Part shown: positions 11,681 through 26,000 of the stretch, one piece after another
Layout: each line of letters opens with the position of its first letter
Numbering within the stretch: the first letter of the stretch is position 1
DNA from: Nymphaea colorata
Lineage: Eukaryota > Streptophyta > Magnoliopsida > Nymphaeales > Nymphaeaceae
Direction of reading: 5' to 3'
NCBI RefSeq assembly: GCF_008831285.2
Contig: NC_045149.1
Coordinates: 6,067,500 to 6,131,499, forward strand
DNA length: 64,000 nucleotides
Translations under genes and position numbers: made by a program
The notes under the pieces: generated by a model
Told to the model about the DNA's origin: nothing
The model's database searches: none
What the model saw: the letters and a program-made list of their open reading frames with translations, nothing else

Positions 11681-12420
11681 GCAAATGAAAATTCAATGAA
11701 CAAAAACTATATGATATTGTGATTATATAAAATGTATAAACCAAAACTTTTATAACAATATCTAGCTTTTACAAATTGAAATTTTTATCTTATTGATCAA
11801 AATTAACAATTCTTGAACTGTTATCGAGCTCTATTCATTAGCCTTCAAACTAATATCGTGCACCTTCAGTTTGACACTTTTATTATCTACATGCAAAGAA
11901 ATATATCATGGTGGTACATTATGAATGTAATTTTGTAATAAAAAGAAAGGACATGCATTTAAACAAAGGTACGTTAGCTTCACTTACTCGTGATTAACAA
12001 GAAAAGGACCTCCTTTCTCACATTTCTAGGCATGGCCTTACTCATGATTAAACAAAGGTATGCTAGCTTCACTTACTCATGATTAAACTAAGTGGTCTAA
12101 GTGTCAAAGTCATGATTGTCGTCCTAGCCCATAAAGTCCCCTAGGCCCTCACATGCAGATCTAAAATGCTTGTTATGTGTTTGCATTAGGACCTAGATTT
12201 GAGAAGGAACATCTCATGCAAAATTTAACTGGGGTCAAATACAACCCTTCTCAATTTAGGAGCTGTTCGAAACCATGTTTGTATCTCTTCTTGATTTTAA
12301 CTTTCATCTTAGGCCTCATTACATTAGAGCCCATGTGCTCATGCTTTCTGTCTTTGAACCTATACAAGCCCTGGTCAACATGTCAGGGAATTCTCCCTAC
12401 CAAGCAATACCTTTTATTAT
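11680..12420. other. Intergenic, no gene seen
   Basis: AT-rich. A short diverged repeat (AAACAAAGGTA...AGCTTCACTTACTC) occurs at about 11960 and 12051. No coding frame is supported. Confidence 0.5.
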
Positions 12421-12423
<3 letters not shown>

Positions 12424-12501
<78 letters not shown>

Positions 12502-12538
12502 GTGGTGGTGGGGGGGGGGGGGGTGGGGGGGGGTGGGT
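12424..12538. repeat. (AT)n microsatellite joined to a guanine-rich tract
   Basis: AT dinucleotides run to 12499, followed directly by about 39 bases that are almost all G with scattered T (12500-12538). The G tract could form a quadruplex and is also a place where sequencing and assembly often fail. Confidence 0.95.
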
Positions 12539-12539
12539 G

Positions 12540-14502
12540 TTCCAACGGTTGGACCAACCTATAGAACCAGATAAAAAATTCCCTTACCATATTAAGACAA
12601 TAGTCTTATATATCATTAAGTGACTAAGGATAATAGTGAAATCCAAACTGTAAGACCTACATGGAAGGGTCTATGCCACATAGATTGGACTTTGTCCAAG
12701 CATATATTCATATCATGCTATGGAACTAGTGTTGATTTGGAACCTTAAGTGACTTGATCTAGGAGTCCAAACTATTTTTAGAGCCTTGTCTACTAGAGTG
12801 TACTATTTGAACATTTGTGTGAACTATGTTTGTATACTTATCTTACACACATACATTTCATAAAGTTTCTCTAAAAGTGGACATGGCTTTCAAAATGTCT
12901 TTTTGTATTCTAGTCAAAACTGTCCATACATTTTAAGGGTCTAATCTCCAGAAAGCCTGCCCTTTAGGACTTATCCTCTGCCTAACTAGGGTCAAATTTA
13001 TGTATAACATTGTCAGTCTCTCGTCTCCCCCACTCTACTGGGTCAACCCAGTTAGGATGGTCTCTTCACTTAGTCTAGCCACCATGCTACTTTGTTTGGA
13101 TCTATCATCTATTTGTCTTGAACCCAACCTATTTGGTTTTAGTTACCATGTTACCCCTAATGTCACACTGTTCATTTTATCATTCCTGGAGCCTAGACAC
13201 TAAGTTCATCCCTACTTATTGTTCACTGCCAACTGGTGCTTGAAATAGTTGAAGTAGTTTTAGATTGTCTATCCAAAATCTAGATGGTTGTGGATTGGAG
13301 ATAGTGGCACTAACATGTTCATGAGAAGTGAATGGTACCTAATTCAAGCCCTTGCAAAGCGATGAGACCCATACATTCTGGTGTCCATGGAGAAAGATGT
13401 CACCATTGATGTATGAGCTCAATGATATCTTTGGCCACCTTGAGCCAACTAGATGGCTTCAAGATGTTGTACACAAGTAGTTTTTGGCCAACATCAGTGT
13501 AGTAAACCAAAAGAGCTATGTACAAGTTGACCTACTACAAGACTTGGAATCTCAAGGAGGATGACAGTCGCCATGTTCGACCAGTAGTCTTCCATGCCCA
13601 TTTAGAAGGCTCCATAGAGGAGATGCAGACATGGTCCAACCCAGCATAGGACAAGCCACAACCAGTGATGCTCATATGCATTGTAGGACTCTTGATCTTC
13701 ACTAATGGATATGGCATCATGGACCTTCTCATTGTGAAAGTTTTTAGGATGTGGGACAGCTTTAAGACAACATGACTCTCTATAGATATGTGCATGCTTG
13801 GTTTTTTTGTCTATGTGATTCATCAGGTGTGTCATGTAGGACTTGCCTATAATCAAGAGGCACACTTAGTTCTTGCAAGAGTAATTCTATAAGTATGTCA
13901 TTCAATAGAGTCAAACATTCAGGCCCACTGGAGACACCATTTTTCCTTTCCATAAATACAAAAAGATGAAAGATGACATGACAAAAGAGCAAGTAGTATG
14001 TATATTTTTTATAGGACAGAGAAAAAGACTCAATATACATTTTCTCAGATGACAAATATCAACATTCCTAGACATTTCTTTATAGTTGCTTACCATTTAG
14101 AGAAGTGCATCAAGCAATTATCGTGTAGGCTGACGTTCAACTACAATATTTAGGGCTACAACACGTTGGCAGAGTTTGAGCTTGATGCAGATGAGTGGAA
14201 GGTAATATGCAGTCTTGCATATTGTGATTGGTCATATGTGGGGAATGAACTATATGTGTATGGGCAACCCTTTATGTCTAGAGTGTACATGGAGTGGTGG
14301 GAGTCCTTATTGTCATTGAGTATGTTTATTTCATTTAGAACTTGTACCAAACAATGATTGTTTTTTAACGATACTACTTTGATTTTGCCTCAAATTACCA
14401 CTTACAACGTTCAAAATTACACCAATGTTTCCAAAGTCATGTCTATTTCTATCTCTAAACTAACATGTTGTCCTTACACAAAAAACAAAATCAATTTTTT
14501 TT
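12540..14502. other. Intergenic, no gene recognised
   Basis: Several frames of 60-90 codons on both strands (for example 13000-13203 + and 13535-14096 -) lack any motif I recognise and overlap one another. It may hold the upstream end or LTR of the Tat-like element that follows, but I find no PBS or paired LTR. Confidence 0.4.
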
Positions 14503-15783
14503 ATGGATCCAAACACCAATTGTAAAGGCAAGAAAAGAGGCCTGATGACGAAAAAAAAGCTTAGAGAATCCTGAGATGGAAGAGGATGATGGCTCAAAGA
14601 TAGATCTAGAGGCTTTTGCAATGTTGCTGAAGATGTTTCAGAAAATGATGAAGAGTGAGTCCACTTCCAAGAGCAAGGAGGACTTGAGCAAGAAAGCCTA
14701 TCTCAAACCCATTGACACCATGCAGCCCTAAATGGAAGAAATGGAGAAAAAAGTTTGATGGATGCAAAACAAGGACAAAAAAATATGTATAAGGAAGGAT
14801 TTTGTTTGAAGGGTTGGATGACAAAAACCTAAAAGGATAGGAAGTTCAACAATACAAGGGGATGGAAGATCTACATGCTCATCTTGTCATCCTTTTTTCA
14901 GAATGCAATAAATTCCATGATAATGCCAAAGCCCTCTATGTTTGCTTTTCATGGAGCATAGAAGGACACGTGACTTAGTGGTACATGGAACACGCTGACC
15001 TCATGCAAACAGATAATTTCAATTAAGTAGAAAATGCTTTCATCTGACACACTAATGAACCTGCATCAACAATGTACATAAAAAATTCGGGTTTATATTC
15101 AAAGAGGTCCATATGTAAGGCTAAGGACACCAATACTTGAGGACCACAGCCTCACCAAGTTCATCAATGGGTTTTAGGAACGTCTCATGAATCTCTCATA
15201 CAATACTAGCATGAGACTTTATATAAGTTTAGAAGAAGGTATATCAAGACAGACATGAAAAATGACTATCCTAAGATAGAGGCTGGCTAGAGCAACAACA
15301 ATAAGAAAGAAGTCCATGGGAAGAAGCCACCCAAGTCACATGTACATGCAATCTTTGTGACAAAGGCTAACCCTATACAAAGCAAGGATGGGCAAGCTGC
15401 AAAATGATAAAAATACAATCAAAACAAGGGGAACCAAAATGATAGAACTTGACTATCCAAGGGAGACAACATCAAATGCCCAGGTTGGATGAGAAATATT
15501 AAGTTTTCAATACTGGAGCAAAATTAAGAAGGTATTATGGAGTATCTTGTGGTCCAAAACCTCCATAAGCCCCTAGGTGGCCAACCCTCCAGAAATGAAG
15601 GTCAAAAGGAGAGACAAGTTCTGCTATTTTCATAAAGCTCTCAAATATAGTACCAAAGACTGCATCTCACTCAAGCATATTATTCAAGTTTGCATATACA
15701 AGGAAGTACTTGTAGAGAAAGACACACTAGAGGTTTTTAAGAACCGATTTGGGCCAATGGAAAAAACACTATTGTTGTGGTAG
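14503..15783 (+). pseudogene. Tat-like gypsy gag remnant
   Basis: Begins at ATG 14503 (MDPNTNCKGK). A charged stretch follows (14580-14735: KIDLEAFAMLLKMFQKMMKS). The capsid part is around 14845-15270 (YKGMEDLHAHLVILFSEC, YVCFSWSIEGH). The region 15577-15783 keeps 68 open codons containing KFCYFHKALKYSTKDC, which resembles the C/H-containing segment near the end of Tat gag. At least four stops and several frame changes break it. The function would have been capsid formation; nothing here is translatable as a whole. Confidence 0.65.
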
Positions 15784-17739
15784 ACATCTTACCTTTCTGA
15801 CAGTAGGACCATACGGGGCCTTGCACTTTAGAAGAAATAGCCATCATAGCCATCAATCACAAACACACTCAAAGCCCACTAGATTTTATTCAAACTTTGA
15901 GCAAGGATTATGACTCAAAGATATTAGCCAGAAGAGCCAAGATCAACTAAAAATTTGGTTTACACGTGAAAAGAGGCCTTTGCAGCATCAAAGCTAAACT
16001 CCAGGGGTATCTACAATGAAGGAAGAGAAAAGAAAACAAATTGAAGGATCAACTAGAGTCCTCCCAAGCAATAGAGGAAAAAATTGCAAGTCAGGTCCTG
16101 AACGTTCCCATCAAGTTTTTAGTACTGGACCTCAGGAACACCCCTACCACTCATCATTGGGCTATGAAGGACATACTCAACAATATAAAGGTGAAGTCTA
16201 CTATTACACTGAGACTCTGGCCTAGACAGTTAATTCAGTGAAAATGCTCTATACATTGGAATGATCATTTCTTATGTACTAGTAAACAGGCAGCTTCAAC
16301 ATCTGTCTAGATATGGCCGTGAAGGTTCAAGAGATAAAAGAAGAAGACTACGGGACAGACAACAAGACTTTATGGGTTTGATAGCAACTACTATACCATC
16401 AAGGGGAAAATTTACTTGGACCTATCTATCAACTATACTGTCCATACTATACTCTTTTATATGATGAGTGTGTCTCCATCATAAATCGATTACTGGGTAG
16501 ATCCACGAAGAAAACATTGGTTCTTCTACATTTTGTGCAAAGTGTTAAATGGAGTCATTGGGAGATGATCATGACAATCTTGATCAACAATCTATAAGGG
16601 ATGCTTCCTTAGTTAATCTTGAGTTTTAGACTATCGAAAGAGGTGGTGAAAACTAACAACCTCAAGAGTTTAGGGATGAAGGAACCAATGGGCCAAGTTA
16701 TGACAAGTTAATCGAAGGGTCCCAAATTCTTCAAACTGGGTGGCAAAGTCAACAAAGCATTCATCAAAGACCACCCAATATATGAAAGGTTCATGGAGCA
16801 GCTGAAGGACTTCCACCTCATGATGAAATAGAGTTAGAAGACATACAAAGGTTTGGGGGCAAAAGAGGATGGCTGAATGAAACAAGTTAACATTACAGGG
16901 TAGAGGGACACTGTAGAGCATGGCTACAAGAAGAGGGCCTCTGAGAAGAAAGCAAAGAAGCATGCCAAGATGACAAGAGGCCTACAGGAAAATTGATAAT
17001 GCTTTGCTTTCCTGATTTCATCTTTCTTTTTTATAATAGTAGGGAAGGTGGGGGTCCACTCTTTTGAGTATAATGAATAAGGCTGACTTTTCCCAAGCCA
17101 AATATGTGATTCTATCTTTCTTTTTTCTTGTTCTTGTTTCCCTTCTTTGTGATATCATACATTTGAATCTAAGTATTTCCTCTCATCACTATTTTTATAG
17201 TAGCAACCAGAGACCATGTATATGACATCCTAACCAATTAAGAAGTTAGCGCTCAATCCTAACATTCAGTAACAATGCTAGTAGAAGAAAACACCTATGG
17301 TGTATGAGGGCTAAAACAAGAAACCAAAAGAAAGCAAGACCAAGAAGCTTCCAATAGAATTCCTAGAGTTGGCACAATTATAGATGGAGGATCAACCTCC
17401 ATCAATGCTAAATAACCACACCAATGAGGTCAACATCGAAAGAGCAGAAGAGCCTAAGATCATTCAGATTGATGCAAATCTTAGCCTATAAGGACAGAGC
17501 AGGCTCTTCTAGATTCTAAAGAATTACAAGAAAGTAGCCGTCCATCAATACATGTCAGGTTTAGATCCAAAACTAGCGGATTGCATACTCATCCTGAAGC
17601 CAGGAAATGATTAGTTACGTAGTAGTTGTGAAAACTAGACATTCGGGTTGAAGACAAAGTCAATGGAGGGCTGGAAGACCTCCTAAGAGTTAAGTCATCT
17701 GTACTATTTATTATTCGATTAACTTGAAAATATAGTTGT

Positions 17740-18350
17740 GGTGCCAAAGGTGAATGAGAAAATCAATATCTGCATTTGCTTCAGAGATCTCAACAAGACT
17801 ACATCTAACGATGACTACCATTACTGAATAGAAGTAGTATAGTCAGACATGCAATGTTTCCTTTATGGACAGATACTCTTGGTATAATGAAATCAAATTG
17901 GCTACAAGAGATCGACCCAAGATTTGCTTCACCACTCCATAGAAAATTTTTTGTCACATAGTGATGCCATTCAAGTTAAAGAATGCAGTAGCTGCCTAGC
18001 AGAGAGCAATGACAAATATCTTCCATAACCAAATGCACAAGTTTATGGATGTCTATATAGATGATATTCTAGTTAAATCGTAGAGTTGAGAAGATCATAT
18101 TGGGGTGCTCACATGGATCTTTGATAGGCTATTAGAGTACAATTTCATATTGAATCCATAGAAATGTGTACTTAGTTTGAAATCAAGTAAACTTCTTGGC
18201 TACATGGTTAGTAGGAAAGGGATCGAAGCAGATTTAGCTAAGGCCAAGGCCATTATCGACATGGCAGCCTCAACCAAATTCAATGAGTTGCATAGCCTGT
18301 AAGGTGGAATGCAGACAATTAGAAGGTTTATTTCCAACATTGCCCTTAAA
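17740..18350 (+). pseudogene. Tat-like gypsy reverse transcriptase remnant
   Basis: Conceptual translation gives KVNEKINICICFRDLNK, then MPFKLKNAVAA, QRAMTNIFHNQMHKFMDVYIDDILVKS and LLGYMVSRKGIEADLAKAKAI. YIDD takes the place of the usual YVDD catalytic motif, so the two metal-binding aspartates are retained. Stops occur within the fingers and after the catalytic box. No intact protein is possible. Confidence 0.8.
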
Positions 18351-18849
18351 TGCAAGCCGTTTAACTAGCTTTAGAAAGGGCATCAAGTTCAACTGGGGTT
18401 TGAGGTATGAACAGTCTCTAAACAAGATCAAGTAGTATTTTCTGAAGATTCTAGTTTTCAAGCCACTAGTCTTGGGGCAACCTCTGTTGTTGTATGCTTT
18501 AGTGAATGATTTCGTTGTGGATGATTTTTGGCACAATATGAAAAAGTTGTAAAATTAAATTTGTCACATATTATATTAGTAAAACCTTCATTCTATATGA
18601 GAAAATGTACTCAATGATAGAAAAAAATATGTTTGGCTCTCATATAATGTGCCAAAAATTCTGATATTATCTCCTCTCATGCGAAGTCAAAGTGATATTT
18701 CAATTAAATCCTCATAAATACATTTTAAGTTAATCATTCCTTAGTGGAAATATTGTCAAGTAGAAAGAAGTGCTCATGCATTATGATTTGGAATATATAT
18801 CTCAAAAATAAATTAAAGGACAACCATTAATAGATTTCTTGTTGGTAGA

Positions 18850-20500
18850 AGAACTGAAGGCTGATGACACTTTTCCTTATGAATAAGAACTTCATATAAG
18901 GCCTGCTCTTGTATGGACACTTTTGCTTGATGGATCTAAAAACATGGCTGGAATATGAATTGGAAGTCTCTTGCACATTCAAGGAAGGAAAATGATTATT
19001 CTTTCTCAAAGCTAGATATCTGCACTCAAAACATGGCTAAGTATGAGGTTGTAATTCATGGACTAAAAATGTTGTTGAAATTTTGAGTCAAGATGATGCA
19101 TGCGTATGGTGTCTTTCTTTGGTAATGAACTAAGTCAATGAAGAGTAGAAAGTCAAGGACCCCCAGTTAATGTGGTATTGGGAAGCCACCCAATCCTTAG
19201 TATGGCATTTTGAGGAATCCCAGCTTTTTCATGTTAAAGGAGAGTTCAATCGATTCAATGATGGTCTGGCTGGTTTGGCATCAATCATCATGTTCAAGAA
19301 AGCGTAATAATGCAAAACATTTGAGGTTGGAAGACCCACTCAACTAGCCTATAAACTACAAGAACAGGTCAACCAGGTCGAGTCAAAAGAATCGCCCCCA
19401 TATGAAAACATAAATGATTATTTACAAACAGGAGAATTTCCTTCATGCATGCCAAAGAGGGAGTAGTGTGCTATGCAAAGGTTGTTGGGAAGATATTTCT
19501 TATTAGTAGGAGTCTTATACAAGAGAGACTTCAGTTCAAAATATTCCCATTGTGAAAGGGTCCACGATGGCCATACCGGCTACCAAAATTTGGTCCACTA
19601 GCTGGTCAAAGTAGACTATTATTGGCCGACTAGGTAGCAAGATTATTCCAAGCATGTCAAGACGTGCCTCAAATATCTGACATATGTAGGCTCAATTAAT
19701 GCACAATGGCATATCTTCACTTATCAGTGTCACCATGGCCATTCTCCATTGGGCATTTGACATGGTGAACTCCATCGATCCATCAGTGTCCAACAAGCAT
19801 AAATATTTCCTGGCAACCACATAATGTTTCACTAAGTGGGTTGTGACCATCACTTTCAGAATTGTAGAAGGAAAAGACATTGTATGTTTCATCCACAAGA
19901 ACATATTGTGCATATTTGAAGTGCTTTATGACATTGTATGAGATAATGGCACCCACTTCAAGAATGGAATAATGCAGGACTTCTATGCCATGGTCAATAT
20001 TGAACATCATTTCTTCTCCCCTACTATCCATAGGGAAATAGCTAGATTGGAGCTGCTAACTAGATTTTAATAATCACTTTAGAAAGAATAGTAGAGGCTA
20101 GCCATGATTGGCATAAGAAGATCCATGATGCCTTGTGGGCCTATAGGACCAGGATAAAAGTCCCATCAATGCCATGCCTACAGAGTTACTATACAAGACC
20201 GATATGGTATTCTCATTATATGTGCAAAACGTAGCCTTAAGATTCACCTCATTGGCAGAACTACCCATGGATTGGCACAAGCAACAACAAATGTTGTAGT
20301 TAGCTCTCTTGGATGAAAACATATTATAGGCAGTAAATAATGCAGAGGCATATTGCAAAACTGACACTACTCCAAGTCTGCTATTGAGTGTAAGTTCAAG
20401 GTGAATAAATTTGTTTTGAGATTGACCATTCCATAGAAGCATTGTCTGGACGGGAAATGTGGGATAAGCCATATGTGATCATGGAAGTTCCTCCTATAAA
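18850..20500 (+). pseudogene. Tat-like gypsy RNase H and integrase remnants
   Basis: QNMAKYEVVIHGLKMLL near 19020-19080 corresponds to the conserved NNEAEYEAL area of the Tat RNase H. The integrase core appears at about 19760-20110: SIDPSVSNKHKYFLATT, CFTKWVVTI, then DNGTHFKNGIMQDFYAM and FFSPTIH, the positions of the second and third catalytic acidic residues. Frameshifts and stops are frequent. A cysteine/histidine motif before the core may survive around 19550-19680. Confidence 0.65.
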
Positions 20501-20560
20501 TTCCAATTGATTGATTGATGCCGATAGAGTTGAGTTGCTAGATCCTATCAATGCTCTCAA

Positions 20561-23500
20561 TTTGAAAAATTTCTATGCATACATATGATGTACCCATTTT
20601 TATTTATCAATGAAATATATTCTTTGATGGCCAGACTTGTCTCTTATACCTCTATGAGCCCAACATTTTCTTTTATAGCCCTTAAACTAGAGCATCTTTT
20701 TTATTAAATTAGAACGAAAGAGATTGAGTAGAAATGACATCACAAATTTGCAAAAACATTTCAAGACAAGTGAGCATGAAGTTTCCAAATAAAGCTTGTA
20801 TAAAATCAGATCTCAGAACTTTGGAATTTCCAAACAGATATTTTTAATCTTTCAAGATAACCTTTAAAAATTGCATGTTATCAAAGGTTTTTGAAATAAT
20901 ACAAGTCATCAAATTCATAATTTTGTTGTGAAACAACAGAAGCATATGAGTATACACATGAATTTTGCATGTACACAAACACACACAACATGAATTTGCA
21001 CTACAGCATATTCAAGCATATATAAACTTTTATAAGCACATGGACACACACATTTCGGTGCATGATGCATGGCGATGTACACAATCATATGCAAGCATTC
21101 ACAGACATGCAGGCACACACTCTTCTAGGTGTGAGTTTCACACTATGGTGCACACAAGTATTCACAAGCACATAAGCATACAGGCACCTACACTGTGATG
21201 CATGAATTTCTCACCTTGCTGCTTGCAAACATACAAGCATTTGTACTTCAGTGCAAACAAATTTTTGTAGTTTAGTGCATACAAGCACACAAGAACTCAT
21301 GGAAAGAGCACACGGAACTTTCAATAATTTCCATGGCTTTCAAAATTTTGTTTTACCATTTAATAAAAGTCTCACTAACCTATATCATATGTAAATGTGA
21401 TCTCAATATATTTAAAGAAACAATCATTCCTAATCAGTGATTGACAACAATCAAAGATTGGAAATCTCAATAGAACCATAATATAAAAGAACCATAATAT
21501 AAATTATGAGGAGCTTTTCAATTAACTTGAGGGAGTCTAACTTTAAGAAATCTCACTAACTTTGATAACCCAATAGAGCAGAAACATGTTGGGATCTGTT
21601 TGAGGACAAAAATCTGAATTGACTTGAGTAGCACAGGCCAGACATTGCAAAATGAGTGCTAAGAGATGGGCTTTGGGTAAGTGTAGGTCATCTCAATCAT
21701 TTAAGCAGAGTAAATAGGATGGGCATAACAACTATTGCATTCATTCCTTGAACGTTGGGACTTATGAATGTTTTGTCTAGTAGAAACCCATGAGATGAAA
21801 TGGGTTGGAAGCTCAACAAAGCTATACAAAACTGCCAAAATTGTGAAATTCCATAATAGCCTGTAGGGTGGTGAGGAATTTCCCCTATAGGAGAAGTCAA
21901 TCTGATAAAAGAAAAAAAGAAGCGAAAATTAAACTCAAGTGCCAAAGGGCCAAATAAAAAAAATAAAAAAATCAAAAACAAGAAAAAATAATTTCTACTT
22001 GGAAAGCAATAATCATTTGGATCAAAATTCTCACACAGAGACTGCAATGAGGCAACCAAGATAGTGCTTGTTCGTCTATGAGATTCTACGTGATATTGGC
22101 AGTGACTCCAATAAGTTTATACTTTGGAAATAAGGAGAAGCTCATTCTAGAGAACTTGATAACAATAATTAGGGAGGATTTTAACTCACAAGAAGAATTA
22201 GATCACGTAGGTGCTTGTCTGTAGGATACCAAATTTCAAGTGAAACTTTTCATCAAACAATAAAATTTTACAAGAACATTCGTGCAATTTGTCTCTAATA
22301 GGGGCATCTTTTGAACAATATATTGATTAAATTCTTATGACAAGGAATTCTTAAAATGTCATGCCAGTTTTGATATTGGGGCATTTTTTGTTTTTTTTAG
22401 CATTGGAGGTCTTATCCTTGCATCACAAGCCCTTCATAACATCTAAATGTTTTTAACATTAAAGAGCATCCTTGAACTGGGGCTTCTTAATTATTCTTCT
22501 GGAAATTTGATAAATTTTGTGCTTGTCACTAAGCATGGCTTTCACTGGCTTAGTAAGGGCATCTGCAAACACCCAAATTTTCAACAAAACCAAATGATTT
22601 TTCACCCCTAAAATTTACTAGTTTGCCCCTTTACTTTAGAAAACCACCAAAACTTTGAGAATTACCTAAAACCAACTCAATTAGGACAATTCTTACCTTA
22701 GCTCAAAGAGAACTCATTCTAACCCAAGCCAGCTCATTGAACCAAATCATTTGCAAATTATGGATCATCAAAACCTTGTCAGGCTTGGCTGAGCTCAAAA
22801 TATGTAAAACATGCATACTTTCAGCTCTGTAATCCAGATTTCAGTTCTGGGATGAAATATCTAATTTCACTATATCACACTCTCTCCTATTTATTAGGAT
22901 TCAAGCCCAACATGAACTCAACCAAAACTAATTTTCTGACATCAAGTTGAGATCATATTCTTTAACGTTAGATCTAAGTAATTTTAGGTTAACTTGAATT
23001 CTTTCTTCCCGGATTGAGCACAATTGCATTTTTATCAATAAGATTTTGCAATTCCAAACATGTCACTCAGTGTGCAAGCTTTACTTTCGAGCTCATTTCT
23101 GACCAATCAGGGTGTCAATTTTTTAGTAATGCCCTTTCCAAAACATTTTTAATTGAGTTTGGCTGTGCGTGCCCTAAATCTTATTTTCCCAATTTTCCTT
23201 TCATCATGACTCTGAAATTTTGACACCTGTGGTTTTAGAGAAATGCATCTTTTGAAGAGGCAAAGGATGAAACTTTGTCCAAAAATGTGGCCTGCACCTA
23301 GAACCTGACTTGACCCCGCATTAGGATGTGGTCAGCCCACACGGCTTGTAGAAACAAGTTTCTGTGCGAAGGGCAAAATTGTTCTTTTCAAATACAAATG
23401 ATTTCTACATAATCCCATAGTAGGAGTCATACGAACCTGAGTTATGATTGTATATGCACTCATATTGATCCCAGTGGGTCACACCCATGTCGAGCATAGC

Positions 23501-26000
23501 CTGTTTTGAGCTTTTATCTGAACCATGTTGAGCTAAGCTGAACCTAAACTTGAGCCAACTTGAGCAGTTAGCCTAGTCTTGACTGAAGTTAGAGCTGACC
23601 CAATCCAGATAACCTAGAACACACTAAGCATGAGCCCACCTAGACTAGACTGAACCTAGTTACGCCACACCCAATCTAAGATCATTGATCCAGCTCTTTA
23701 TATCAATTTCCACATCTAAGATATAAATCTATGTAGATTCAGATGTCATTTCCAATTCTCTGATCTCATACCTCAAATTGAGATCAAATATCCTATCCAA
23801 GCCACTTTGTAGAAATTTCTTTGGATCTAGATCTTGCTATGGATCTCAAAAACATATCTAGGTCCTGGATTTGGATACATTGAATGTAGAGCCATTCTAT
23901 ATGCTGCCAAATCTATGTCCTTCATATTGAATGTAATATATGGTCGTGTGCCAAAATGTCTTTGATTTCTGCTGTATCCAATATATCAGTAGAACCTATT
24001 TTCATGTATTGTTCAGAACTTTGACAAGACCAGTCTACTTCAGTTAGAATCGATTTTCATGCATGATTGAGACTAAGACAAGCACAACACTATTTTATGT
24101 CTCAAATTTACATGATATATGATATGATTTAAGTTTAATATCGTGAAACACACATGAGAACACAATTTCAACTTGGAAGTTGAACCCAATATGGAGAGGA
24201 GATTTTCTCCCCTGCAGGTGCCTACAAAAGGAGCTCACAACCCCCCTCCCTCTACAGACCGAATTTCAAGGAGCTTTTACAAAGTACATTAAGTTTGAAG
24301 AAAATCCAGAAAAGTACCCTGGTTAGCTCAGGAAGGACTTAAGTTTTCTTAAAGACTTCGAGAGTTTTATTTAGAGCTTGGGCATGAGCCACAATAGTCA
24401 TCGGCCAAGCTTACTATTAAGGACTCAAAAGAGTCAGTTGGGGTTGTGGTCCATGATCAGATCTAGGTCTACGATTTATGTTAATTTTCTTTTTCTTTCT
24501 TCTTTTATTTCTTATATCGTATTTAGTTCCTTAGTTTTCTATTTCCTTAGCACCATGCCTTAGGGTAGTTTATATCATGTGCTTAGGCTAGTCTATTTTC
24601 AGAGGCATGTAGTTGATTTATATATTTCATGCTTTCTTAGATAGAATTTATATTCCTGTCTCTAGGATAGGCATGAAGGTCAGGTATGCCTCTTTCTTTG
24701 TTTTTTCTCTTTCATTTTAGTATTTAGTTTTAGTTTATGTTTATGCTTTGTGCATTAATCATATAGTTTCCCTTTCGTATGTAATTAATCATAGTACATG
24801 GGGTCATACATCTACATTAAGTTTTGAACAAGCACTATATGACATTGCTCTTATAAAAACTTGGTTGACATGATCAGTACCATGCCTTGCAACATTAGTC
24901 TTGGCATATCAAAGTCGATAATCAACTTAGAAACATAGTTTTCAAATGCATATTTGAAAAAACACAACCCTTTTACAAAATATATTTTTGAAAACCCTAA
25001 GTCATGTACAATTAAGATCAAGCCGTAGGTTGACCTGAATTAGTCTTCCTTAGAACCCTTAGCTTGATTCCTTAAACTCTAGAGTTAGATCCCTTGGCCG
25101 ACTTACCTAAACCACTTCAATACTTAAGTAAGACTAAGTGTTGAAGACCACAACGTCATGACCGCAATTAGACTTATCCCAAAGACCCTAGGTAGGTTAA
25201 CTGCAAAAACATGCATCTATGTATTGAATATTGATGGATTGGATCTCAAACCAAACCCCTTTTAGAGCATGAACCAAAATCTTTGTGATTGTTGATCTCA
25301 ATTTCAAACTTAGGTAATCTCAGAAATGGTGATAGTGAATCTCAATTGAACTTGGGAATCTCAAACATGACATCAGATCTTGATATTATAACATGGAATT
25401 TGGACATTGCATTTGGATACTAGATCTATAATGAGATCATTTGGATAATTGAGTATCATATCTTAAATTCAAATATGAATTTTGGTTCATGAATCATGGA
25501 AGCTATATACTGAATCTTGAGATAAAATATGAGATTCAGACATTAAAAATTTCAGATCATGGGTCATTCTTTTTGAACTCCAGAACATATCCGGAACCTA
25601 GACCATGGATCAGTAGAATTGGATCTTAATTCAATTTTGATCTAGATCATGATTTCTGGATCTAAATTATAACTCTAGGGCCCTATCCTATGATATAAAC
25701 CCTGTAGTGACCGAATCACAATTGTACATGGAAATAAAAATAAAAGTGCCAAGAATAGTCAAACTTCATACTGATACGTCGTGTCCTATCTGTCATGTTG
25801 TCCTACATGAGTTGATGAAGGCAAGTATTGGTAAAAGTTTCTTGTTTGATAGTCTACATGTGATGTGTGAAATTTTGCATGTAAACAGATGGACAGAATG
25901 TCTTGTTCGCCACACCATTTCCCTATCCCACTTAGAGAATGATTCTGTATATATCTTATCCATTTAGAAACAAAAAACCGTATTTGTTCTACCCGTGTGT
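20561..26000. other. Intergenic, no gene seen; possible old LTR sequence
   Basis: No credible gene in 5.4 kb. 20945-21310 is rich in CACA and CATACA motifs. Near 24215-24260 is a promoter-like arrangement (CTACAAAAGGAGCTC followed by a C-rich patch and an A-rich leader), which resembles the end of a gypsy LTR, but no second copy is present. 23690-23900 and 25300-25680 are both full of GATCT/AGATCTCAA-type words and may be related. All open frames are short and motif-free. Confidence 0.45.

Larger units (their letters stand above)
14503..20560 (+). mobile_element. Decayed Tat-like Ty3/gypsy retrotransposon (coding region)
   Basis: The plus strand carries gag, RT, RNase H and integrase remnants in gypsy order, recognisable only by shifting frames and passing many stops. 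The RT remnant (MPFKLKNA, QRAMTNIF, VYIDDILVKS, SKLLGYMVS) matches the wording of the Tat/Ogre branch rather than the gypsy copy at the left end of the window. LTRs were not identified; flanking 20.6-25.7 kb could contain a long LTR, but no partner is seen. Dense decay implies that it is much older than the other LTR elements here. Confidence 0.8.

Noticed and set aside
12177-12623. 148-codon open frame with poly-Gly
   Set aside because: Generated by (AT)n and the G-rich tract; no conserved sequence outside the repeats.
13535-14096. Overlapping minus-strand frames as genes
   Set aside because: Several frames overlap in different phases with no motif and no coding-like composition.
16670-16963. 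97-codon minus-strand frame
   Set aside because: Antisense shadow of the decayed plus-strand Tat-like element; no motif of its own.
20945-21310. CACA-rich block as a CRISPR-like or regulatory array
   Set aside because: Repeats are short, irregular and without constant spacers; ordinary CA-rich low-complexity DNA in a plant nuclear genome.
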